From the NCBI GenBank assembly GCA_029979325.1, contig JAPOHS010000033.1, positions 1-12,429 of the forward strand: a DNA stretch of 12,429 bases, in the 5' to 3' direction. This DNA comes from Pseudomonadota bacterium (GTDB lineage Bacteria; Pseudomonadota; Gammaproteobacteria; UBA11654). Positions 1 through 8,268 of the stretch are shown piece after piece; position 1 is the stretch's first letter; every line of letters starts with the position of its first letter. Under the pieces are notes generated by a model. It ran no database searches and had not been told where the DNA came from. It worked only from the letters and a program-made list of their open reading frames with translations. The position numbers and the translations under genes are program-made.

Positions 1-477
1 TTTGAAAACACGACCAGGCGTTTGGTTTTGGCCTATTGAGCCGGGCGCTCTATGAGCAAGTGAATTACCATGTGTGGCATCTTGAGTTTTGAAATTATGT
101 CTCTTAATAACGCCTGCATAACCTTTACCAATAGAGTTTCCGGTTACATCAACAAGTTCGCCTTTCTCGAAGTAGTCTACTGTTATTTCTTTGCCTGTAT
201 CTACTTGCTCTAACTCATTAGTATTTAATCTAAACTCATGAAGCTTGTGTGAAAGTTTCTCATTTGGGTTTGATCGAATCTGTCCTGCATCTGACTTCTT
301 AGGGTTCTTTGTAGATTGCCCTGTGAGTACCTGAATGGCGTTGTATCCATCAGTTTCTTCAGTCTTAATTCTATTGATTAGATTGGGATTAGCTTGAACG
401 ATTGTGACAGGCACAGATCGACCATCGTCCGTAAAGACTCTCGTCATTCCGCATTTTTTTCCTACAATGCCTATCAC
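1..477 (-). CDS. rplC: 50S ribosomal protein L3 (N-terminal 159 codons, cut by window edge)
   Basis: L3 is an early-assembling 23S rRNA-binding protein whose extended loop reaches towards the peptidyl transferase centre. Reading leftward from 477 gives MIGIVGKKCGMTRVFTDDG, which matches the L3 N-terminus, and later GSIGQNQTPGRVFK, the conserved central loop. The glutamine methylated by PrmB in E. coli (Q150) aligns with Q152 here, so the modification site is present. The start must be GTG at 477-475, because an in-frame TAG lies four codons upstream and no ATG intervenes. A weak purine-rich stretch (AGAGAAAG) sits just before it. Residue 9 is Cys where E. coli has Val. About 50 C-terminal residues lie beyond the left edge. 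L3 is normally the second gene of the S10 operon, directly behind rpsJ; here 238 nt separate them. Identity is certain; the start is well supported. Confidence 0.96.
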   Translation of the reverse strand, partial: MIGIVGKKCGMTRVFTDDGRSVPVTIVQANPNLINRIKTEETDGYNAIQVLTGQSTKNPKKSDAGQIRSNPNEKLSHKLHEFRLNTNELEQVDTGKEITVDYFEKGELVDVTGNSIGKGYAGVIKRHNFKTQDATHGNSLAHRAPGSIGQNQTPGRVFK

Positions 478-558
478 TTGCTTTCTCTATGTTTTTATTA
501 ATTATTTTTATAATTATATTTTTCATTAACTCTTTTACGGGAGTTGATATTTACAAGT

Positions 559-587
559 AATTGATTTATATGGGTTTTTAATCAATT
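559..587 (-). repeat. 8-bp perfect inverted repeat (stem-loop) in the rpsJ-rplC spacer
   Basis: The transcribed strand reads AATTGATT (587-580), a 13-nt loop containing AAAAACCC, then AATCAATT (566-559). The arms are perfectly complementary but AT-only apart from one G-C pair, so the hairpin would be weak. It is not followed by a U run and is therefore not an intrinsic terminator. It could be a leader hairpin, a protein-binding dyad, or chance in AT-rich DNA. Confidence 0.4.
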
Positions 588-651
588 TTAAGTTCTTGCA
601 AACCTTCAGCTCCAAAAACGCTAGCTAAGTCTCTCAACCCCCTTATTTTCA

Positions 652-680
652 GGCTTTTCAGAGCATAATAATCTCTGGCC
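652..680 (-). repeat. Bulged stem-loop in the rpsJ-rplC spacer
   Basis: The transcribed strand reads GGCCAGAG (680-673), a 9-nt loop (672-664), CTCTG (663-659), a bulge of four A, then GCC (654-652). The inner 5-bp CAGAG/CTCTG stem is perfect, and the outer GGC/GCC adds three pairs across the bulge. Its outer strand shares bases with the neighbouring CCCG/CGGG pairing, so two folds exclude each other. A stem with an asymmetric bulge is a common form of ribosomal-protein binding site, but binding here is not shown. Confidence 0.35.
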
Positions 681-715
681 CGTGTAGCGTTCGGGAATTA
701 TATCAATTTTCACTT

Positions 716-1030
716 TCAGTTCAATTTTATTTGAACATCTACCCCAGCTGGCAATTCAAGCTTCATAAGAGCATCAACTGTTTTATCACTTGGGTTAAGA
801 ATATCCATCACACGTTTGTGTGTTGTAAGCTCATACTGATCCCTTGCATCCTTATTCACATGTGGTGAAATAAGGACCGTATATCTTTCTCTCGAAGTCG
901 GCAATGGTATAGGTCCAGATACAATAGAACCTGTTCTTTTGACTGTTTCCACGATTTCTTCAGTAGAAGCATCGATTAGCTTATGGTCAAAAGACTTTAG
1001 CCTGATTCTAATTGTCTGTGTATCAACCAT
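716..1030 (-). CDS. rpsJ: 30S ribosomal protein S10
   Basis: S10 belongs to the 30S head and, bound to NusB, also acts in rRNA transcription antitermination. The 104 residues align without gaps over most of the length with the 103-residue E. coli protein: [13 protein letters not shown] near the N-terminus, [20 protein letters not shown] in the tip-loop region, KDARDQYE, and [11 protein letters not shown] at the end. The ATG at 1030 is supported by an AGGA Shine-Dalgarno placed inside the last codons of fusA, eight bases before the start. The gap to fusA is only 5 nt, so translation is probably coupled. In E. coli rpsJ opens its own S10 operon; here it is the last tightly linked gene of the str block. 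A tuf gene, which many proteobacteria carry between fusA and rpsJ, is absent. The next gene, rplC, follows after an unusual 238-nt gap. Confidence 0.98.
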   Translation of the reverse strand: MVDTQTIRIRLKSFDHKLIDASTEEIVETVKRTGSIVSGPIPLPTSRERYTVLISPHVNKDARDQYELTTHKRVMDILNPSDKTVDALMKLELPAGVDVQIKLN

Positions 1031-1035
1031 ATTAA

Positions 1036-3132
1036 TTATCCTTCATTATTTACAGAGAGCGCTTCTGCTTGTGATTTTGGAGCCTCATTGTATTTCTCAA
1101 ATTCCATCGTATAAGTAGCCCGACCTTGTGACATTGATCTTAAGTCCGTTGCATACCCAAACATCTCAGCTAAAGGCACCTCAGCCCTGATAATTTTTCC
1201 AGCTGGAGACTCATCCATACCCTGAAGTATGCCTCTTCTCCTATTTAAATCACCGTTTACATCACCCATATAATCTTCAGGTGTGACTACTTCAACTTTC
1301 ATAACTGGTTCAAGAAGCACTGGATTTGCTTTCAAAGCTCCCTGCTTAAATGCCATAGATCCAGCAACTCTGAATGCAACCTCACTGGAGTCAACATCAT
1401 GAAATGATCCATCATAAAGAGTAACTTTTACATCAACCACAGGAAATCCTGTGATTACACCATTTGCCATTTGTTCTTGAATACCCTTGTCTACTGCAGG
1501 AATAAATTCTCTAGGGATAACACCGCCAGTGATGTCATTTACAAATTCATATCCAGCACCAGCTTCTTGTGGTTCCATTTTGATATAAACATGTCCATAT
1601 TGACCTCTACCACCAGACTGCCTAACAAACTTAGCTTCTTGATCGACAGAGGATTTGATTGTTTCACGATAGGCAACTTGTGGTCTCCCTACATTTGCAT
1701 CAACCTTAAATTCTCTCGACAGACGATCCACGATAATATCCAAGTGGAGCTCTCCCATTCCTGAAATAATTGTTTGCCCAGATTCCTCATCTGTTCTGAC
1801 CCTGAATGATGGATCCTCTTTCGCAAGCTTCTGTAGCCCAATGCCCATTTTTGATTCATCTTCAGTAGATTTTGGCTCAACGGCAACAGAAATAACCGGC
1901 TCAGGGAACTCCATCTTCTCAAGTGTAATTACACTTGAAACATCACACAGAGTATCTCCAGTTGTAACATCTTTCAGTCCTACTGCTGCAGCAATATCTC
2001 CTGCCCTAACCTCTTTAATTTCTTCTCTGGTATTGGAGTGCATTTGAAGAATACGACCAATTCTTTCTTTCTTTCCTTTTAGCGGATTGAAAACGCTATC
2101 ACCTGAATTAAGAACACCTGAGTAAACTCTAAAAAATGTGAGGTTCCCTACATAAGGGTCATTTGCAATCTTGAATGCCAGAGCTGAAAAATTCTCGCCA
2201 TCGTCTGACTTTCTAGAAGCCTCTGATTCATCATCGAGTATCCCAGTAATATCAGGAGTGTCAATCGGTGATGGCAAAAGATAGATAACGGCATCAAGCA
2301 TAGCTTGCACGCCTTTATTTTTAAAAGCCGAACCGCATACAACTGGAACAATTTCATTATTGATTGTTCTAGCCCTAAGACCCTCTCTAATCTGATCTTC
2401 GCTTAGCTCACCATTTTCAAGGTACTCATTCAACAAATCTTCATTTGCTTCTGCTGCAGCTTCTATCATCTGCTCTCTCAGTTCCTCGCATTGAGACAAT
2501 AGATCCTCAGGTATTTCTTCTGCTACATATGTCGAGCCAAGATCTTCCTCATTCCAATTGATCGCCTTCATCCTAATAAGATCAATGACTCCTTTGAAAT
2601 TTTCTTCAGCGCCAATAGGTACTTGAATCGGAATCGGATTTGAGCCAAGCCTTTCTTTGACTTGCTCAACGACTCTGAAAAAATCAGCGCCGGCTCTGTC
2701 CATCTTGTTAACAAATGCCATTCTTGGAACTGAGTATTTATTTGCTTGTCTCCAAACAGTTTCAGATTGTGGCTCTACTCCGCCTACAGCACAAAAAACA
2801 GCAACAGCACTATCCAAAACCCTCAGTGAACGCTCTACTTCAATCGTAAAGTCAACGTGACCTGGTGTATCGATAATATTGATTCTGTGCTGATCAAACT
2901 GTTGGTCCATCCCTTGCCAAAAACAAGTTGTTGCTGCAGAAGTGATTGTGATGCCTCTTTCCTGCTCTTGTTCCATCCAATCCATGACAGCATTTCCATC
3001 ATGCACTTCGCCAATCTTGTGTGATATTCCTGTGTAGAAAAGAACGCGTTCCGTTGTGGTGGTTTTACCAGCATCAATATGTGCCATGATGCCGATGTTT
3101 CTATATCTATCTATTGGTGTTTGTCTTGCCAT
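1036..3132 (-). CDS. fusA: Translation elongation factor G
   Basis: EF-G is the cytosolic GTPase that drives tRNA-mRNA translocation and, with RRF, ribosome recycling. The product has 698 residues (E. coli 704). The GTPase domain shows G1 AHIDAGKTT (17-25), G2 RGITIT (59-64), G3 DTPGH (88-92), G4 NKMD (142-145) and G5 GSAF (267-270). His92 after the G3 motif is kept. A full G' insert follows G4. Domains II to V follow in order, including the domain IV tip segment [10 protein letters not shown] and the domain V segment [20 protein letters not shown]. It is the canonical EF-G and not the ribosome-protection (TetM) or EF-G2 type, judged by length, conserved motifs and its place behind rpsG. The start ATG at 3132 is preceded by AGAGAG eight bases upstream; 23 nt separate it from rpsG. 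Its last codons hold the ribosome binding site of rpsJ. Nothing is broken. Confidence 0.98.
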   Translation of the reverse strand: MARQTPIDRYRNIGIMAHIDAGKTTTTERVLFYTGISHKIGEVHDGNAVMDWMEQEQERGITITSAATTCFWQGMDQQFDQHRINIIDTPGHVDFTIEVERSLRVLDSAVAVFCAVGGVEPQSETVWRQANKYSVPRMAFVNKMDRAGADFFRVVEQVKERLGSNPIPIQVPIGAEENFKGVIDLIRMKAINWNEEDLGSTYVAEEIPEDLLSQCEELREQMIEAAAEANEDLLNEYLENGELSEDQIREGLRARTINNEIVPVVCGSAFKNKGVQAMLDAVIYLLPSPIDTPDITGILDDESEASRKSDDGENFSALAFKIANDPYVGNLTFFRVYSGVLNSGDSVFNPLKGKKERIGRILQMHSNTREEIKEVRAGDIAAAVGLKDVTTGDTLCDVSSVITLEKMEFPEPVISVAVEPKSTEDESKMGIGLQKLAKEDPSFRVRTDEESGQTIISGMGELHLDIIVDRLSREFKVDANVGRPQVAYRETIKSSVDQEAKFVRQSGGRGQYGHVYIKMEPQEAGAGYEFVNDITGGVIPREFIPAVDKGIQEQMANGVITGFPVVDVKVTLYDGSFHDVDSSEVAFRVAGSMAFKQGALKANPVLLEPVMKVEVVTPEDYMGDVNGDLNRRRGILQGMDESPAGKIIRAEVPLAEMFGYATDLRSMSQGRATYTMEFEKYNEAPKSQAEALSVNNEG

Positions 3133-3155
3133 TTCCGAATCTCTCTATTCAACGC

Positions 3156-3635
3156 TTACCATCTGAAATGTGAAAAGGCTTTATTGGCCTCTGCCATTTT
3201 ATGGGTATCTTCTTTTTTCTTGATCGCGTTACCTCGATCGTTTGAGGCATCTAGTAATTCATTGGCTAGCTTAACTTTCATGCTTTTCTCAGATCTTGAT
3301 CTTGCAGACTCTATCAACCATCTCATTGCAAGAGCCTCCCTCCTTTCTTGCCTGACTTCTACAGGAATTTGATAGGTTGCACCGCCAACTCGTCTTGACC
3401 TCACTTCGACGACTGGCTTGACCTTGTCAAGAATATCTTCGAAAACTTGAGGCGTAGTATCTGCGGTTTGGCCTAGTGTTGAAATAACGGTATCTAGAGC
3501 CTGATAGACAATATTTTCAGCTGTACTCTTTTTGCCATCTCTCATAATCATATTGATGAACTTAGCAAGTACCTTGCTCGAAAATTTAGGATCGGGCAAT
3601 ATCTCTCTCTTTATGGCTGCATTTCTTCTAGACAT
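3156..3635 (-). CDS. rpsG: 30S ribosomal protein S7
   Basis: S7 nucleates assembly of the 30S head on the 3' major domain of 16S rRNA and contacts mRNA and tRNA at the E site. In E. coli it also represses translation of the str operon. The 159 residues contain the S7 landmarks ILPDPKF near the N-terminus, [28 protein letters not shown] in the middle (the beta-hairpin region), ALAMRWL, and [15 protein letters not shown] at the end. The protein stops at the RW that ends the common 156-residue form, so it lacks the C-terminal extension found in E. coli K-12. The ATG at 3635 lies 3 nt behind the rpsL stop, with a strong AAGGGG Shine-Dalgarno formed by the last rpsL codons. That arrangement predicts translational coupling to rpsL. 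Confidence 0.98.
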   Translation of the reverse strand: MSRRNAAIKREILPDPKFSSKVLAKFINMIMRDGKKSTAENIVYQALDTVISTLGQTADTTPQVFEDILDKVKPVVEVRSRRVGGATYQIPVEVRQERREALAMRWLIESARSRSEKSMKVKLANELLDASNDRGNAIKKKEDTHKMAEANKAFSHFRW

Positions 3636-3638
3636 TGT

Positions 3639-4013
3639 TTACCCCTTAGGTCTTTTTGCACCATATTTTGACCGGCCTTGTTTTCGGTCATTAACACCTG
3701 AGCAATCAAGTGCACCTCTTATGGTGTGATATCGAACTCCTGGGAGATCCTTAACACGTCCACCTCTAATCAAAACCACGGAGTGTTCCTGAAGATTATG
3801 GCCTTCGCCTCCAATATAACTGGTGACCTCATATCCATTAGTAAGCCTTACTCTTGCTACTTTTCTAAGAGCAGAGTTTGGTTTCTTTGGTGTAGTAGTA
3901 TAAACACGAGTACAAACCCCTCTCTTTTGGGGCTTGCCTTCTAGAGCAGGAACATTATTCTTCACTACCTTCCTCTTTCTAGACTTTCTTACTAATTGAT
4001 TAATTGTTGTCAT
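3639..4013 (-). CDS. rpsL: 30S ribosomal protein S12
   Basis: S12 sits at the decoding centre, contacts helices 18, 27 and 44 of 16S rRNA and affects tRNA selection accuracy. The 124 residues match E. coli S12 (also 124 with Met) almost throughout: [48 protein letters not shown] and [10 protein letters not shown]. The two classical streptomycin-resistance positions carry the sensitive residues, Lys43 in TPKKPNS and Lys88 in RVKDLPG. Asp89, which RimO methylthiolates in E. coli, is present. It is the first gene of the str operon and follows rpoC by 65 nt. That gap holds a plausible promoter. The ribosome binding site before ATG 4013 is weak (GAAGCG). Its last codons provide the ribosome binding site of rpsG. 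Confidence 0.98.
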   Translation of the reverse strand: MTTINQLVRKSRKRKVVKNNVPALEGKPQKRGVCTRVYTTTPKKPNSALRKVARVRLTNGYEVTSYIGGEGHNLQEHSVVLIRGGRVKDLPGVRYHTIRGALDCSGVNDRKQGRSKYGAKRPKG

Positions 4014-4042
4014 AACGCTTCATTTATAAAAATTGTGGGTGG

Positions 4043-4071
4043 ATTCTATTCTTCTATTCATCTAGGTTCAA
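4043..4071 (-). promoter_or_regulatory. Putative sigma70 promoter for the str operon (rpsL-rpsG-fusA-rpsJ)
   Basis: The rpoC-rpsL spacer contains, on the transcribed strand, TTGAAC (4071-4066), a 17-nt spacer and TAGAAT (4048-4043). That is four of six and five of six matches to the consensus boxes at the optimal spacing. Transcription would start near 4036 and leave a leader of about 22 nt before the rpsL ATG at 4013. No intrinsic terminator was seen after rpoC, so the str genes are probably also reached by read-through from rpoBC. Such boxes can arise by chance in AT-rich DNA; the position in the only spacer above 25 nt between rpoB and rpsJ favours a real one. Confidence 0.55.
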
Positions 4072-4078
4072 GTTAAAT

Positions 4079-7000
4079 CTAAGATGATTCTGCAACTTCT
4101 AGATTGGCTTCTTCACTACTGCTCTCTAATTCCTTTAGAGCTTGTGAGAATTCTTCTTCAGCTATAGAAGCAGCATCCAACTCGGTCTTAAATCCTGTGC
4201 CTGCTGGAACCAATCTGCCAACAACAACATTCTCTTTGAGGCCTCTTAATTTATCTACAGAACCTTTAACTGCAGCCTCAGTCAATACTCTTGTTGTTTC
4301 TTGGAAAGAAGCAGCAGAAATAAATGATGTGGTTGCCAAAGATGCTTTTGTAATACCCATGATCAAAGGCCTAAATGTTGCAGGCTGAAGATCTTCTTTG
4401 ATCATTTTTTCATTGGTTTCTATGACATCAATCCTGTTTGCTTGTTCATTAGGCAGAAGCTTTGTATCGCCTGACTCAATGATCTCGACAGTCCTCATCA
4501 TCTGCTTAACAATGATTTCAATGTGTTTGTCATTGATTGGAACACCTTGAAGTCGATATACATCCTGCACTTCTTTGACAAGATACTTGGCCAACTTCTC
4601 GACACCCTGAACTTCTAAAATATCATGAAGACTCAACTCACCATCGGAGATGATTTCTCCTTTTTGAATGGTTTCTCCTTCAAAGATATTCAACGTTCTA
4701 GTTTTAAGAATGAGTTCTTCGTGAGATTCGCCATCCTCATCTGTAATGACCAGTCTCACTTTACCTTTTGTTTCTTTACCGAAACTTGTAATACCAGAAT
4801 GTTTAGCCAAAATAGCAGCATCTTTAGGCTTTCTTGCTTCAAAAAGGTCTGCAACTCGAGGTAATCCACCTGTGATGTCACTAGTCTTAGAGGATTCAAG
4901 AGGAATTCTTGCTAAAACATCTCCTGCATTGATCTTCGATCCGTCTTGGATATTTACTATCGCACCAGGAGGGAATGTATAAACAATTGGCGTCTCAGTT
5001 CCGGAGAACATGATCGGCTGACCTCTACCATTAACTAAAGAAGCCTTGGGTTTGACTGTTGAGGTTGAGCCAGTTTTCTTTGAGTCCATAATAATGATAT
5101 TACTCAAACCAGTCATCTCATCGACTTGCTCTGTAACAGTCACTCCATCAATAAAGTCCTCAAATCTTATCGTTCCAGATGCCTCCGTAATGATTGGGTG
5201 AGTGTGAGGATCCCAAGTTGAAATAACATCGCCAGCACTCACTTTTTGCCCATCTTTGATATTGATTGTTGCTCCATAAGGAATCTTGTATCTTTCCTTC
5301 TCTTTCCCGAATTTATCAGAAACAATGATTTCACCAGATCGGCTTGTTGCAACTAAATTCTTATCGGCATTTTTAATTGTCTTTAAGTTAAATAGACTAG
5401 CTACACCATCATTATTCACTTCGACTGAGTTTTGAGCAGCAGCACTTGATGCAGCTCCACCAATGTGGAATGTTCTCATTGTGAGCTGTGTACCAGGCTC
5501 ACCAATTGACTGTGCTGCTATGATGCCCACAGCCTCTCCGATATCAACAAGCGTGCCTCTTGCTAGGTCTCTGCCATAGCACTTGATACAGATTCCATAT
5601 TTTGTCTCGCATGTTACTGGAGAACGAACTACAACTGAGTCTGTTCCATTTTCCTCTAGAAGATGAACATTCGATTCATCAATTAATGTGCCTGCCTTAA
5701 GGACATTTTTCTTATTCTCAAGGTCTTTGACTGGTTCAATTAAAACTCTACCAAGCACCCGATCGCTGAGGTTTTGAACAACCTCTCCACCCTCAATGAC
5801 AGCTGAAATCGTCATGCCATGTTTAGTGCCACAATCTTCTTCTGTTACAACCAAGTCTTGTGCTACATCAACCAGTCGTCTTGTCAAATAACCTGAGTTT
5901 GCCGTTTTCAATGCTGTATCAGCAAGACCCTTTCGAGCACCATGAGTTGAAATAAAGTATTGAAGAATATTAAGCCCTTCTCTGAAATTAGCTGTAATTG
6001 GCGTTTCAATAATAGAGCCATCAGGTTTTGCCATTAGGCCTCGCATACCAGCCAATTGTCTTATTTGAGCTGCAGAACCTCTAGCACCCGAATCAGCCAT
6101 CATGAAGATTGAATTGAATGATTCTTGATCCTGCTTTTTGCCTTTACTATCTGTAACTTGCTCTTTTCCGAGCTTATCCATCATCGCATTGGCAACTTGA
6201 TCATTTGTTCTCGACCAAATATCAACAACCTTATTATATCTCTCACCTTGTGTAAGAAGACCTGATGTGAATTGATTCTGGATGCTTTTCACTTGTGACT
6301 CAGCATCAGATAATATGTCTTCTTTATTTTCTGGAACAACCATATCATCTAGCGCAATTGAAACACCTGATTTGGTTGCGAACTCAAAGCCTAGATACAT
6401 TAATTTGTCTGCAAATATAACTGTGGCTTTAAGTCCCACCTCGCGATAACAACGATTGATCAATCTGGAGATTTCTTTGCTATCCATAGTTTTATTTATT
6501 ACAGCAAATGGAATTTCATCTGGTACGATTTTTGAGAATAAAGCCCTCCCAGTAGTGGTTTCTACTATTTCTGTGGGCTTTTCTTCATTTTGGATAGAAA
6601 TTTTGAGTTTGATTTTTGCATGCAAGCCAAGGAAGCCATTATGAAATGCTCTCTCAACCTCTTCTATGTTTGCAAAAATACCGCCCTCACCAGTATCTTT
6701 AACTTTTTCTCTTGTCATGTAATAGAGGCCCAAAACCACATCTTGTGATGGAACAATAATAGGCTCACCATTCGCAGGTGAAAGAATATTATTGGACGAC
6801 ATCATCAATGCCCTACTTTCAAGTTGCGCCTCAATTGAAAGCGGAACATGAACAGCCATCTGGTCACCATCAAAGTCGGCATTGAATGCCTTGCAAACAA
6901 GCGGGTGTAATTGAATCGCTTTACCTTCAACCAAAACAGGTTCAAAAGCTTGTATTCCGAGCCTATGAAGAGTTGGAGCACGATTCAGGAGCACAGGGTG

Positions 7001-8254
7001 TTGTCTTATAACGCCGTCTAAAATATCCCAAATCTCGGGCCCTTCAAGCTCTACAAGTCTTTTTGCAGATTTGATTGTGGATGCCTCGCCTTGATAAATC
7101 AATTTACTGAAGACAAAAGGTTTGAATAACTCTAAAGCCATTTTTTTTGGAAGGCCACATTGATGCAATCGAAGTGTAGGTCCCACAACAATTACCGATC
7201 TACCAGAGTAATCGACCCTTTTTCCTAACAAATTCTGTCTGAATCTGCCCTGCTTTCCTTTGATCATATCTGCAAGTGACTTAAGTGGTCGCTTATTTGA
7301 CCCTGTTACGGCTCTTCCCATTCTCCCGTTATCAAGCAGTGCATCAACAGATTTTTGCAACATCCTTTTTTCATTTCTAACGATGATATCTGGAGCATTC
7401 AGATCCAGTAATCTTTGAAGTCTATTGTTCCTATTAATAACCCTTCTATAGAGATCATTGAGATCCGATGTAGCAAATCTACCGCCATCAAGAGGAACCA
7501 GAGGTCTTAAGTCTGGTGGTAAAATCGGAAGCACTTTTAGAATCATCCATTCAGGCCTATTTCCAGAAGAAATCAACGACTCTATGAGTTTTAATCTCTT
7601 TTGATAACGCTTGATCTTGATCTGTGAAGCAGTTGCTTCCATGTCTTCTTGTATTTGATTGAGGCTGTCTTGAAGATCTAGGTCTTTAAGAATATCATGG
7701 ATTGATTCAGCTCCCATCGCAGCAGAAAAATCATCGCCATACATCTCCAACGCTTCAATGTATTGCTCTTCAGAAAGCATTTGACCTTTCGTAAGATCAG
7801 TCATGCCAGGATCTGTGACAAGATAAGCTTCAAAGTAAAGAACTCGTTCTATTTCCCTCAAAGTCATATCAAGCAAAAGGCCAATTCTTGATGGAAGAGA
7901 CTTCAAGAACCAAATATGCGCAACGGGGCTTGCAAGCTCTAGATGACCCATTCTTTCCCTTCGAACCTTACTCTGAGTGACTTCTACACCACATTTTTCA
8001 CAAACAACGCCTCTGTGTTTTAAGCGTTTATATTTTCCGCAGAGGCATTCATAGTCTTTAACAGGTCCAAATATTTTTGCGCAGAACAATCCGTCTCTTT
8101 CTGGTCTGAAAGTTCTATAGTTAATGGTTTCGGGTTTTTTAACCTCGCCATAAGACCAGGATCGAATCATTTCTGGGGACGAAAGACCAATTCTTATGTG
8201 ATCAAATTCTTCTGCAAAAGGTTTCTGATTAAAGATATTAAGTAAGTTTTTCAT
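4079..8254 (-). CDS. rpoC: DNA-directed RNA polymerase subunit beta'
   Basis: Beta' forms the clamp and carries the catalytic magnesium site of RNA polymerase. The 1391 residues (E. coli 1407) are complete. The N-terminal zinc ribbon has Cys70, 72, 85 and 88, the same numbers as in E. coli. The catalytic NADFDGDQ motif places Asp460, Asp462 and Asp464, again identical. The second zinc site is Cys808, 882, 889 and 892, a constant six-residue shift from E. coli. The bridge helix spans about 763-798 ([20 protein letters not shown]) and the trigger loop has Arg927 and His930 (MRTFHIGG). A region of nearly 190 residues after the trigger-loop start corresponds to the SI3 insertion of proteobacterial enzymes. 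The C-terminus ends in an acidic tail ([14 protein letters not shown]) unlike that of E. coli. ATG 8254 has GGAAG seven bases upstream and lies 14 nt after rpoB. The stop is TAG. Confidence 0.98.
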   Translation of the reverse strand: MKNLLNIFNQKPFAEEFDHIRIGLSSPEMIRSWSYGEVKKPETINYRTFRPERDGLFCAKIFGPVKDYECLCGKYKRLKHRGVVCEKCGVEVTQSKVRRERMGHLELASPVAHIWFLKSLPSRIGLLLDMTLREIERVLYFEAYLVTDPGMTDLTKGQMLSEEQYIEALEMYGDDFSAAMGAESIHDILKDLDLQDSLNQIQEDMEATASQIKIKRYQKRLKLIESLISSGNRPEWMILKVLPILPPDLRPLVPLDGGRFATSDLNDLYRRVINRNNRLQRLLDLNAPDIIVRNEKRMLQKSVDALLDNGRMGRAVTGSNKRPLKSLADMIKGKQGRFRQNLLGKRVDYSGRSVIVVGPTLRLHQCGLPKKMALELFKPFVFSKLIYQGEASTIKSAKRLVELEGPEIWDILDGVIRQHPVLLNRAPTLHRLGIQAFEPVLVEGKAIQLHPLVCKAFNADFDGDQMAVHVPLSIEAQLESRALMMSSNNILSPANGEPIIVPSQDVVLGLYYMTREKVKDTGEGGIFANIEEVERAFHNGFLGLHAKIKLKISIQNEEKPTEIVETTTGRALFSKIVPDEIPFAVINKTMDSKEISRLINRCYREVGLKATVIFADKLMYLGFEFATKSGVSIALDDMVVPENKEDILSDAESQVKSIQNQFTSGLLTQGERYNKVVDIWSRTNDQVANAMMDKLGKEQVTDSKGKKQDQESFNSIFMMADSGARGSAAQIRQLAGMRGLMAKPDGSIIETPITANFREGLNILQYFISTHGARKGLADTALKTANSGYLTRRLVDVAQDLVVTEEDCGTKHGMTISAVIEGGEVVQNLSDRVLGRVLIEPVKDLENKKNVLKAGTLIDESNVHLLEENGTDSVVVRSPVTCETKYGICIKCYGRDLARGTLVDIGEAVGIIAAQSIGEPGTQLTMRTFHIGGAASSAAAQNSVEVNNDGVASLFNLKTIKNADKNLVATSRSGEIIVSDKFGKEKERYKIPYGATINIKDGQKVSAGDVISTWDPHTHPIITEASGTIRFEDFIDGVTVTEQVDEMTGLSNIIIMDSKKTGSTSTVKPKASLVNGRGQPIMFSGTETPIVYTFPPGAIVNIQDGSKINAGDVLARIPLESSKTSDITGGLPRVADLFEARKPKDAAILAKHSGITSFGKETKGKVRLVITDEDGESHEELILKTRTLNIFEGETIQKGEIISDGELSLHDILEVQGVEKLAKYLVKEVQDVYRLQGVPINDKHIEIIVKQMMRTVEIIESGDTKLLPNEQANRIDVIETNEKMIKEDLQPATFRPLIMGITKASLATTSFISAASFQETTRVLTEAAVKGSVDKLRGLKENVVVGRLVPAGTGFKTELDAASIAEEEFSQALKELESSSEEANLEVAESS

Positions 8255-8268
8255 ATTCAGCTTCCAGC

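Larger units (their letters stand above)
478..715 (-). other. Long rpsJ-rplC spacer with inverted repeats; possible leader RNA
   Basis: This 238-nt gap has no recognisable gene. Its rpsJ-proximal half (about 600-700) is richer in G and C, and the half next to rplC (about 478-535) is almost pure A/T. On the transcribed strand it contains CCCG/CGGG (692-695 with 679-682), a CAGAG/CTCTG stem (673-677 with 659-663) extended by GGC/GCC across a 4-nt bulge, and an 8-bp perfect repeat AATTGATT/AATCAATT (580-587 with 559-566). The first two overlap at 679-680, so they could compete. A frame of 39 sense codons (697-581) runs in phase with rpsJ after three stops, but has no ATG. A TATAAT hexamer occurs at 518-513 without a convincing -35 box. 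In E. coli the L4-responsive leader precedes rpsJ; a relocated leader before rplC is an inference only. Confidence 0.45.

Noticed and set aside
513..518. TATAAT as the -10 box of an rplC promoter
   Set aside because: A perfect hexamer, but no acceptable -35 box lies 16-18 nt upstream, and such hexamers are expected by chance in a stretch this rich in A and T.
505..557. Intrinsic terminator after rpsJ (AACTC/GAGTT stem followed by an A/T tract)
   Set aside because: The stem is only five pairs and is followed mainly by A on the transcribed strand instead of a U run.
1471..2047. Plus-strand open frames within fusA
   Set aside because: They lie wholly antisense to a conserved gene, have no recognisable domains and no ribosome binding context. 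Similar plus-strand frames inside rpsG, rpsL, rpoC and rpoB were dropped for the same reason.
3639..4013. Streptomycin-resistance allele of rpsL, or rifampicin-resistance allele of rpoB
   Set aside because: Lys43 and Lys88 of S12 and the Asp, His, Arg and Ser positions of the rifampicin cluster all carry the wild-type residues. The Ala in place of E. coli Thr525 is not by itself evidence of resistance.
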